From NCBI RefSeq assembly GCF_023897065.1, contig NZ_JAMHIV010000037.1, positions 39,941 to 103,940 on the forward strand: 64,000 nt of DNA, written 5' to 3'. A model generated the notes under the pieces. The model made no database searches. It saw only the letters and a list, made by a program, of their open reading frames with translations, and was not told the DNA's origin. This DNA is from Crossiella sp. SN42 (GTDB taxonomy: Bacteria > Actinomycetota > Actinomycetes > Mycobacteriales > Pseudonocardiaceae). Position numbers and translations under genes: made by a program. Shown here piece by piece: positions 57,593 through 64,000 of this stretch (position 1 is the first letter of the stretch; each line of letters begins with the position of its first letter).

Positions 57593-59676
57593 GCACGCAC
57601 AACCGGATCAGCGGGCAGGTCTACGCCAACCTGGTGGTCCAGGGCCGGGACATCACCATCCAGCAGCCGGTGGTCCCGTCCAAGGCGCTGTCATCCCTGC
57701 CACCGCAGCCGGTCTTCGTCGGCCGGGATGAGGAGCTGGCAAGCCTGCTGGAGAGCCTGCGCGCGGGCTCGGTGGTGGTCACCGGTCTGCCCGGGGTCGG
57801 CAAGACGGCGCTGGCGGTCCGGGCCGCGCACGAGCTGCGCGCGGAGTTCCCCGGCGGCGTGCTGTTCCTGGACCTGCGCGGCTACGACGACACCCCGCTC
57901 ACGCCCGAACAGGCCCTCACCGACCTGCTCACCGCCCTCGGCCAGCCCGCCCCGGCAGGCGAGGGCCACTACCGCTCGGTCCTGGCCGACCACCCGCCGC
58001 TGCTCCTGGTCGCCGACAACGCGGGCACCGCCGCCCAGGTCCAGCCCCTGCTTCCCGGCGGCCACCACCGCGTCCTGATCACAAGCCGCCACACCCTGGC
58101 CGAGTTGGACGCCCGCCTGCTCTCCTTGGACGTCCTGCCGCCTGACCAAGCTCAGACCCTGCTCACCGACCTGCTCCGCCAGTCCGGCGATGACTCCCGC
58201 GAAGGTCCGGAACTCGCGGAGCTGGTCCGGCTGTGTGGCTACCTGCCGCTGGCCATCCGGATCACCGCCGCCGACCTCGCCGCGCACCCCAGCCAGCCGC
58301 TGTCCGCCAGGGTGCGGGCGTTGGCGGATGAGCAGAACCGGTTGTCAGCGCTGAAGTTCGGCCCGTCGCTGGCGGTGCGGGCGTCGTTCGACCTGTCCTA
58401 CCGGCAGTTGCCGCCGGAGCAGGCCAGGATGTTCCGTCTGCTGTCGGTGAACCCCGGTGAGCAGACCAGCACCGAGACCGCCGCGGCACTGGCCGAGCTG
58501 CCGGAGTTCCAGGCGGAACGGCTGCTGTCCGAGCTGGCCCGCGCGCACCTGATCGAGCCGGGAACGCCCTGGGGCTATTGGCGGATGCACGACCTGCTCG
58601 CGGTCTACGCGGCCGAGCTGCCGGAGGACCGCCCGCAGGCCCTGTTCCGGTTGATCATGTACTTCGGCCCGGCCGCGGAACAGACCAGCCTGCACCTGAT
58701 GCGCTCCGACCGGTCCGCCGACCTCCAGCAGGCCGTGGACTGGCTGGACCTGGAGCACCGCACGCTGCTCGAACTGGTGCGCATCGCCGAGGAATATGAC
58801 CAGCCCGTGCTGATCCTCAAGCTGAGCAACACCCTCACCACCTACCTGACCCTGCGCCACCGGTTCACCGAGCTGGTGTGGGTGAGCGAACGGGCGGCCA
58901 CCGCGGCCACCGCGCTGGGCGATTCGCGGGCCGCCTACCTCGCCACCCAGGTGCTCGCCAACGCCTACACCACCGCGGGCCGCCCGGCCGACGCGCTGGC
59001 CTGCGCGCGGCAGGCACTGTCGCTGGCCGGGGGACTCGGCCCGGAAACCGAGGCCGACGCGCTGGGGGAGCTTGGCAGGCGGCTGCTGCGGGGCAAGGAC
59101 TTCGCCGCTGCCGCCGAGGCGTACCAGCGACAGTTCGACAGTTGTCAGCGGCTGGGCGACCAGGCCGGGCAGGCCGTCGCGCTCTCCGGGCTCGGCCGGG
59201 CCAGGCTCGCCGGGGGAGAGCCGGGCGGACTCGACCAGTGCGCGCGGGCGGTGGCGATCAGCAGGGCCATCGGCGACCAGGTCGCGGAGCTGGCCGGACT
59301 GCGGCAGCTCGCCGAGGCGCAGGGGCAGCTCGGGTGGCACGCCGAGGCGGCGGCGAGCTGGCGGCAGCACCTCGCCCTTGGCCAGACCCGCGGCGACCGG
59401 CACAGCCAGTCGCTCAGCGTGCTGGGCCTGTCCGCCTCGCTGAGCAGGCTGGGGGAGACCGCGGAGGCGATCAGCTGGGCCAGGGAAGCGGTCCGGCTGG
59501 CCGAGGAGGTGGCCAACGACTACGCGGCCGGCACCGCGCTCGGCCTGCTGGCCTCGCTGCTGCGCACCGCCGGAGAACACGAGGAAGCCCAGGATTGCCT
59601 GTTGCGGGCGCTGGCCATCGCCGAGCGCCACGACCACCAGGAGCTGGCCGAACAGCTGCGGCTGGACCTCGACTAA
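57589..59676 (+). CDS. NB-ARC/STAND ATPase with TPR repeats
   Basis: 695 residues. A short N-terminal motif (RISGQVYANLVVQGRDITIQ) precedes the ATPase. NB-ARC (about 40-330): P-loop GLPGVGKTALAV (about 66), LLLVADNAGTAAQVQPLL, LITSRHTLAEL (sensor), LCGYLPLAIRI (GLPLA motif). Then a winged region with WRMHDLLAVYAAE (MHD motif) and TPR repeats to the end (about 400-690). STAND ATPases act as signal-gated switches. The N-terminal peptide resembles the RHIM-like amyloid motifs known in actinobacterial NLR-like proteins. Confidence 0.88.
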   Translation: MSTHNRISGQVYANLVVQGRDITIQQPVVPSKALSSLPPQPVFVGRDEELASLLESLRAGSVVVTGLPGVGKTALAVRAAHELRAEFPGGVLFLDLRGYDDTPLTPEQALTDLLTALGQPAPAGEGHYRSVLADHPPLLLVADNAGTAAQVQPLLPGGHHRVLITSRHTLAELDARLLSLDVLPPDQAQTLLTDLLRQSGDDSREGPELAELVRLCGYLPLAIRITAADLAAHPSQPLSARVRALADEQNRLSALKFGPSLAVRASFDLSYRQLPPEQARMFRLLSVNPGEQTSTETAAALAELPEFQAERLLSELARAHLIEPGTPWGYWRMHDLLAVYAAELPEDRPQALFRLIMYFGPAAEQTSLHLMRSDRSADLQQAVDWLDLEHRTLLELVRIAEEYDQPVLILKLSNTLTTYLTLRHRFTELVWVSERAATAATALGDSRAAYLATQVLANAYTTAGRPADALACARQALSLAGGLGPETEADALGELGRRLLRGKDFAAAAEAYQRQFDSCQRLGDQAGQAVALSGLGRARLAGGEPGGLDQCARAVAISRAIGDQVAELAGLRQLAEAQGQLGWHAEAAASWRQHLALGQTRGDRHSQSLSVLGLSASLSRLGETAEAISWAREAVRLAEEVANDYAAGTALGLLASLLRTAGEHEEAQDCLLRALAIAERHDHQELAEQLRLDLD

Positions 59677-60587
59677 CCCCGGCCCGCCCAGTCCCGCCAC
59701 AGCACCTTGCGGTTGCCGTTCACCCCACGCCGCTCCCGCAGCGTCGCGGGCAGCCGCCGCAGCACCTCGCCCAGCACCCCCAGCCGCAGCCCAACCCGGA
59801 AGTTCGCCGCCCCAGAGGGATTCCGGCGCACCAACAACTTCAACGTGATCAGCACAAACCGCACCAGCTGCCACCCCGCCACCCAGGCAGGCGCGCACCG
59901 CAGCAACATCAGCAGCCGGTTGCGCTCGTTCCACCGGTGGAACTTCGGCGACCCGGGCTCCGAGCTCGCGCCGTGCCGGTGCCAGACCACCGCCGAGGGC
60001 ACGCTCACCACTCGCCAGCCGGCCAGGCGCATTCGCCAGGAGGTGTCGGTGTCCTCGTAGTAGCAGAAGAAGTCGCCCGGGATGCCGCCCACCGCGCGCA
60101 GCACCTCGGTGCGCATCAGGGCCGCGCCGCCGCAGAAGCCGAAGGGCTCGCCGACCTCGGTGCGGTCCGCGCCGTGGCCGTCCGCGGTCAGCCGGACGCC
60201 GAGGGACTGCACCACGCCGTTCTCGGTGATCAACCGGGAGCTGGCGGCGGCGGCCTTGGGATCGGCGTCCAGGGCCGACTCGAGGGCGGCCAGCCACTTC
60301 GGTTCGGGGGCGGCGTCGTCGTTGAGCCAGGCCACGTACGGGGTGTCCACGATCGACAGGGCCGACTCCAGCGCGCCCGCGTAACCGACGTTCTCGTCCA
60401 GGCGGAGGATGGTGCCCGCCATCGGGTGCCCGGCCAGCAGCGCCGCGGTGCCGTCGTCGCTGGCGTTGTCCACCACGACTGTCCACAGTGGACGGGTTTG
60501 CTCGGTCAGGGCGTTCAGGCAGTCCACGATGTGGTCCCGGCCCCGCCAGGTGACGACAACGACCGTGGTGCGGGGCTGCTGCGACAT
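59673..60587 (-). CDS. glycosyltransferase family 2
   Basis: 304 residues from ATG 60587. GGAGG lies only 1 nt before this ATG, which is unusually close. GT-A fold: TVVVVTWRGRDHIVDCLNAL, VVDNASDDGTAALLAG, WLNDDAAPEPKWLAALE (DxD-type metal site), FCGGAALMRTEVL and CYYEDTDTSWRMRLAGW. Rhamnosyl- or related transferase of surface glycans. It converges on the NB-ARC gene with stops sharing CTAA, and diverges from the next GT4 gene. Confidence 0.9.
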   Translation of the reverse strand: MSQQPRTTVVVVTWRGRDHIVDCLNALTEQTRPLWTVVVDNASDDGTAALLAGHPMAGTILRLDENVGYAGALESALSIVDTPYVAWLNDDAAPEPKWLAALESALDADPKAAAASSRLITENGVVQSLGVRLTADGHGADRTEVGEPFGFCGGAALMRTEVLRAVGGIPGDFFCYYEDTDTSWRMRLAGWRVVSVPSAVVWHRHGASSEPGSPKFHRWNERNRLLMLLRCAPAWVAGWQLVRFVLITLKLLVRRNPSGAANFRVGLRLGVLGEVLRRLPATLRERRGVNGNRKVLWRDWAGRG

Positions 60588-60629
60588 ACCTCCGACGTTA
60601 ATGCGTCGCCGACGTGGCAGGCTGACCGG

Positions 60630-61760
60630 ATGCCCGAGCTTGTGGTGCTCACCGAACAGCTGCTCGCCCCGGTCCCCGGCGGCACCGGCCGGTACACCAG
60701 GGAACTGGCCGCCGCGCTGGCCGCGACCGCGCCCGCGGGCTGGGAGGTCACCGGGGTGGTCGCCCGGCACGCCGATCCTGCCGCCGCGGTGATTCCCGGG
60801 GTGCTCGGGCCGCGCAGGCTGCGGTTGCCGCGCCGGGCCCTGGCCCTGGCCTGGCAGCACGGGCTGCCGCTGTGGCCGGGCGGGGACTCGGTGCACGCGC
60901 CCACCCCGCTGGCCCCGCCCGCGCCGCGCGGCGGCCGGGGACTGGTGGTCACCGTGCACGACACGGTGCCGTGGACGCACCCGGAGACGCTCACCCGGCG
61001 CGGGGTGGCCTGGCACCGCGCGGTGATCGGCCGGGCGGTGCGCCGGGCGGACGCGCTGGTGGTGCCGACCGCGGCGGTGGAGACCGAGCTGGCCAGGTTC
61101 GTGCCGGGACCGGCGCGGGTGCACGTGGTGGGGGAGGGCGTGGCCGGGGTGCTGACTGAGCCGATCCCCGCGGACTCGGCGGCCACCATCGCCCGGCGGC
61201 TGGGGCTGCCGGAGCGGTTCGTGCTGGCCGTGGGCACGGTGGAACCGCGCAAGGGCATCGACGTGCTGATCGAGGCGATGGCCCGCCCGGCCGCGCCCGC
61301 GCTGCCGCTGGTGCTGGCCGGCCCGCCCGGCTGGGGCGGGGTGTCGGTGGCCGAGCTGGCCAGGCGGCACGGGCTGGCGCCGGAGCGGCTGGTGGTGCTG
61401 GGCCGGATCAGCGACCGCGAGCTGTCCGTGGTGCTGGGCCGGGCCACCGTGCTGGCCGCGCCCAGCCGCGCGGAGGGTTTTGGGCTGCCGGTGCTGGAGG
61501 CGATGGCCGCCGGGGTGCCGGTGGTGCACTCGGACGCGCCCGCGCTGGCCGAGGTGGCCGGTGGCGCCGGGATCACCGTGCCGCGCGGGGACGCGGGCGC
61601 GCTGGCGGCGGCCCTGCACCAGGTCGCGGCGGACCCGGGTCGGGCGTCGGCGCTGGTGGCGGCCGGTCGGCGGCGGGCGGAGCGGTTCAGCTGGCGGAGC
61701 GCGGCCGAGGCGGTGTGGCGGGTACACGTTGAGTTGTACCGGCGTCCCACTCGTGGGTGA
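60630..61760 (+). CDS. glycosyltransferase family 4
   Basis: 376 residues from ATG 60630; CAGGCT-N6-ATG suggests a leaderless transcript. PVPGGTGRYTRELAAALAAT, VVTVHDTVPWTHPETLTRRG, VLAVGTVEPRKGIDVLIEAM and PSRAEGFGLPVLEAMAAGVP define a GT-B retaining enzyme close to mannosyltransferases. It is the first of three plus-strand glycosyltransferase genes ending in wbbL. Confidence 0.9.
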   Translation: MPELVVLTEQLLAPVPGGTGRYTRELAAALAATAPAGWEVTGVVARHADPAAAVIPGVLGPRRLRLPRRALALAWQHGLPLWPGGDSVHAPTPLAPPAPRGGRGLVVTVHDTVPWTHPETLTRRGVAWHRAVIGRAVRRADALVVPTAAVETELARFVPGPARVHVVGEGVAGVLTEPIPADSAATIARRLGLPERFVLAVGTVEPRKGIDVLIEAMARPAAPALPLVLAGPPGWGGVSVAELARRHGLAPERLVVLGRISDRELSVVLGRATVLAAPSRAEGFGLPVLEAMAAGVPVVHSDAPALAEVAGGAGITVPRGDAGALAAALHQVAADPGRASALVAAGRRRAERFSWRSAAEAVWRVHVELYRRPTRG

Positions 61761-61831
61761 TCAAGGCCACCGGGACCAGCCAGAAAACCAGTGAAGTTCG
61801 CATTCCAGCAATGCGTTGTTCGAGCGGGCCT

Positions 61832-61837
61832 TAGTCT
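61832..61837 (+). promoter_or_regulatory. -10 element of leaderless glycosyltransferase gene promoter
   Basis: TAGTCT, 6 nt before GTG 61844. The 83-bp gap before the gene holds no other clear signal. Confidence 0.45.
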
Positions 61838-61843
61838 GCATGG

Positions 61844-62995
61844 GTGGCGCAAGCAGAACCCAGCGTGTTGATCGATGCGACGGCGGTCCCGGCGGACCGT
61901 GGCGGCGTCGGCCGGTACGTGGACTCGCTGGTCGCCGCGCTGGACGCGGACGGGGCCCGGATCACCGTGGTCTGCCAGCCGAGGGACGCCGAGCTGTACC
62001 ACCAGATGGCGCCGGCCTCCCGGATCGTGGTCGCCACCGAGTCGGTGGCCACCCGCACGGCCCGGCTGACCTGGGAGCAGAGCAGCCTGCCGGTGCTGGC
62101 CAGGCGGCTCGCGGTGCAGGTGGTGCACTCCCCGCACTACACGCTGCCGCTGGTCAACCCGGTCGCCTCGGTGGTCACCCTGCACGACGCAACCTTCTTC
62201 ACCGACTCCGCGCTGCACTCCCCGGTCAAGTCCCGGTTCTTCCGCGGCTGGACCAGGGCCTCGCTGCGCAGGGCCGAGGTGTGCGTGGTGCCCTCGCGGG
62301 CGACCGCGGCCGAGCTGGTCCGGGTGGCAGGGGCGGACCGGCGGGTGCTCCAGGTCGCCCCGCACGGGGTGGACACCGAACGCTTCCACCCGCCAGCGCC
62401 GGAGGAGGTGGCCGCGGTCCGCGCCGACCTGGAGCTCGGCGACACCCCGTACGTGGCCTTCCTGGGCGCACTGGAACCCCGCAAGAACGTGCCCGCCCTG
62501 ATCCGCGGCTTCGCCAGGGCCTGCCGCGGCCGGGAGGACCCCCCGGCGCTGGTGCTGGCCGGCCAGCCCGGCTGGGACACCCACGTGGAACGCGCGCTGG
62601 ACTCCGTGCCGCACCGGTTGCGGGTGATCCGCGCCGGTTACGTGCCCTTCGAACGCCTCTCGGGCCTGCTCGGCGGCGCCGACCTGGTGGCCTACCCCAG
62701 CCTCGGCGAGGGCTTCGGCCTGCCGGTGCTGGAGGCGATGGCCTGCGGCGCCTGCGTGCTGACCACGCGGCGGCTGAGCCTGCCCGAGGTCGGCGGCGAC
62801 GCGGTCGCCTACTGCGGGGTCGGCGCGGGCGACATCGCCGCCGCGGTCGCCGAACTGCTGGACGACCCGGCCCGCCGCTCCAGCCTGGCCACCGCCGCCC
62901 AGCAACGCGCGAAGGACTTCTCCTGGCAGGTCAGCGCGGTGAAGCACCGCGAGGCCTACGCCAGGGCGGACGTGCTGCACCGCCGGGGCCGCTGA
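61844..62995 (+). CDS. glycosyltransferase family 4 (mannosyltransferase-like)
   Basis: 383 residues from GTG 61844. ATAVPADRGGVGRYVDSLVA, VVTLHDATFFTDSALHS, VAFLGALEPRKNVPALIRGF, PSLGEGFGLPVLEAMACGAC. A GT-B retaining enzyme similar to the two other GT4 genes here. It is followed 19 bp later by wbbL, so it probably acts in the same lipid-linked galactan or mannan pathway. Confidence 0.9.
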   Translation: MAQAEPSVLIDATAVPADRGGVGRYVDSLVAALDADGARITVVCQPRDAELYHQMAPASRIVVATESVATRTARLTWEQSSLPVLARRLAVQVVHSPHYTLPLVNPVASVVTLHDATFFTDSALHSPVKSRFFRGWTRASLRRAEVCVVPSRATAAELVRVAGADRRVLQVAPHGVDTERFHPPAPEEVAAVRADLELGDTPYVAFLGALEPRKNVPALIRGFARACRGREDPPALVLAGQPGWDTHVERALDSVPHRLRVIRAGYVPFERLSGLLGGADLVAYPSLGEGFGLPVLEAMACGACVLTTRRLSLPEVGGDAVAYCGVGAGDIAAAVAELLDDPARRSSLATAAQQRAKDFSWQVSAVKHREAYARADVLHRRGR

Positions 62996-63014
62996 GACGG
63001 CAGAATGTCTCGGC

Positions 63015-63893
63015 GTGGCCGAGCAGAAGCAGTACGGAGATCGCCTCGCCGTCGTCACCGTGACCTACTCGCCCGGCAAGACGCTGGCGCGTTTCCTGGA
63101 CACCCTGGACGAGGCGAGCACCCAGTCCCCGCTCAAGGTCGTGCTGGCCGACAACGGCTCGGTGGACGGCGCACCGGAGCAGGCGGCGGCGGAGCGCGAG
63201 CACGTCCAGCTCCTGGTCATCGGCGAGAACGTCGGCTACGGCACCGCGGCCAACCGGGGCGTGGTCCAACTCCCGGACGAGTACGGCTGGGTCGTGGTCG
63301 CCAACCCGGACCTGGAGTGGGGCCCGGGCTCCCTGGACACCCTCCTGGAGGCCGCCAAGCGCTGGCCAAGAGCAGGCGCCTTCGGCCCCCTCATCCGCGA
63401 ACCCAACGGCGAGGTCTACCCCTCAGCCCGCTTGGTCCCGTCCCTTGGCCGCGGCATCGGCCACGCCCTGTTCGGCAAGATCTGGCCCGGCAACCCCTGG
63501 ACCAAGGCCTACCGCCAGGAAGACCGCGCCGTCGGCGAACGCCCAGCAGGCTGGCTCTCCGGCTCCTGCCTCCTGCTCCGCCGGGAAGCCTTCGACGCAA
63601 TCCAGGGCTTCGACCCCAGGTACTTCATGTTCTTCGAGGACGTGGACCTGGGCGACCGACTGGGCAAGGCAGGCTGGCTGAACGTGTACGTGCCGACGGC
63701 CGAAGTGATGCACATCGGCGGGGTCTCGACGGCGAAGGTCAAGCCGAAGATGCTCGCGGCACACCACGACAGCGCATATCGATTCCTGGCCGACCGGAAC
63801 CCGGGTCCGGTGAACGCGCCATTGCGGTTGGCGATCAAGGCAGGATTGGCGCTGCGACTCAAGCTGGAGACCCGGGGCGCGGCGAAGCCATAA
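63015..63893 (+). CDS. wbbL: L-rhamnosyltransferase WbbL (decaprenyl-PP-GlcNAc acceptor)
   Basis: 292 residues from GTG 63015. VVTVTYSPGKTLARFLDTLD, KVVLADNGSVDGAPEQAA, GENVGYGTAANRGVVQLPDE, VVVANPDLEWGPGSLDTLLE, and MFFEDVDLGDRLGKAGWLNV closely follow the mycobacterial WbbL pattern. WbbL adds L-rhamnose to decaprenyl-PP-GlcNAc, making the linker that joins arabinogalactan to peptidoglycan. rmlB/rmlD in this window supply the donor and the LCP proteins the final ligation. The 3' part (about 63330-63650) has C-rich codon use. Confidence 0.93.
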   Translation: MAEQKQYGDRLAVVTVTYSPGKTLARFLDTLDEASTQSPLKVVLADNGSVDGAPEQAAAEREHVQLLVIGENVGYGTAANRGVVQLPDEYGWVVVANPDLEWGPGSLDTLLEAAKRWPRAGAFGPLIREPNGEVYPSARLVPSLGRGIGHALFGKIWPGNPWTKAYRQEDRAVGERPAGWLSGSCLLLRREAFDAIQGFDPRYFMFFEDVDLGDRLGKAGWLNVYVPTAEVMHIGGVSTAKVKPKMLAAHHDSAYRFLADRNPGPVNAPLRLAIKAGLALRLKLETRGAAKP

Positions 63894-63911
63894 CGGCCCG
63901 CGAGGGCTGGC

Positions 63912-64000
63912 GCTTTTGATCGCAAACGGAGCGGCCGGTCTGGGTGGTTCTGCTTCGACGGCCTGGAAAAAACACACCAGCCCTGTCAAGCGCCCCACCG
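63912..64000 (+). repeat. long hairpin repeat, second copy (cut by window end)
   Basis: 63912-63999 are identical over 88 nt to 25767-25854. It begins 18 nt after the wbbL stop. Only the left arm and part of the loop are visible; the right arm should follow beyond the window. Confidence 0.8.

Noticed and set aside
59673..61727. 684-aa minus-strand ORF covering the GT2 gene and beyond
   Set aside because: Only the last 304 residues show GT2 motifs; the upstream part is antisense to the GT4 gene at 60630-61760.

Overview
The window is 64 kb of very GC-rich chromosomal DNA with dense genes, many GTG starts, 1- and 4-bp stop/start overlaps and frequent leaderless promoters. It looks like a filamentous actinomycete of the Pseudonocardiales. 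The main reason is gene order. The acyl-CoA carboxylase pair accD5/accE5, birA, a PH-domain membrane protein, GtrA, purK-purE, a FadE25-like acyl-CoA dehydrogenase, a TIGR03089 protein, an LCP protein, rmlD and wbbL reproduce the neighbourhood known around Rv3264c-Rv3281 of Mycobacterium tuberculosis, expanded by insertions. WbbL and LCP proteins imply an arabinogalactan-type wall. The genus cannot be fixed from the sequence alone.

Layout. 0-6 kb: end of a ROK protein, a secreted Xaa-Pro peptidase, a lipoprotein carboxylesterase and the carboxylase pair. 6-12.6 kb: a questin-oxidase-like protein, an ECF sigma factor fused to an anti-sigma/TM/CAP module and facing a secreted CAP protein, birA, the PH-domain protein, an HMG-CoA lyase-type enzyme and CbiZ. 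12.5-19.4 kb: a large LuxR ATPase regulator, a five-gene cluster of unknown envelope/redox proteins with a Tat-exported Cys-rich protein and a CPLC thioredoxin-like protein, then selD and a MaoC protein. 19.5-22.8 kb: a polymorphic-toxin cassette (YbaB-like, WXG100-like, TNT toxin, immunity candidate). 23-26 kb: HisN and a two-component system sharing one palindromic -10 region, then a gene-free stretch of long hairpins. 26.4-31 kb: two GtrA paralogues, a second sigma/anti-sigma/extracellular fusion and a degenerate GGDEF-like protein.

31-47 kb: purK-purE, an RpiR regulator with an aminotransferase, the acyl-CoA dehydrogenase, a SMI1/KNR4 protein overlapping a NarL-type two-component system, two DoxX genes with a shared leader motif, and the wall-polymer block TIGR03089-LCP-LCP facing rmlB-rmlD. 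47-52 kb: a membrane protein, a GntR regulator facing a second HMG-CoA lyase-like gene, a hydantoinase-like protein and an odd tRNA gene. 52-64 kb: an unknown actinobacterial protein, six glycosyltransferases ending in wbbL, and, embedded among them, a ClpX-type zinc-finger protein coupled to an NB-ARC/TPR ATPase.

Main themes: envelope polysaccharide assembly (rml, wbbL, glycosyltransferases, GtrA, LCP), propionyl-CoA and short acyl-CoA metabolism (accD5/E5, birA, acyl-CoA dehydrogenase, MaoC, HMG-CoA lyases), membrane-tethered sigma factors, and accessory conflict or signalling modules. Long palindromic repeats, two of them present twice, sit downstream of genes and mostly in convergent gaps. 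I saw no transposase, integrase, CRISPR array, rRNA, or PKS/NRPS cluster.
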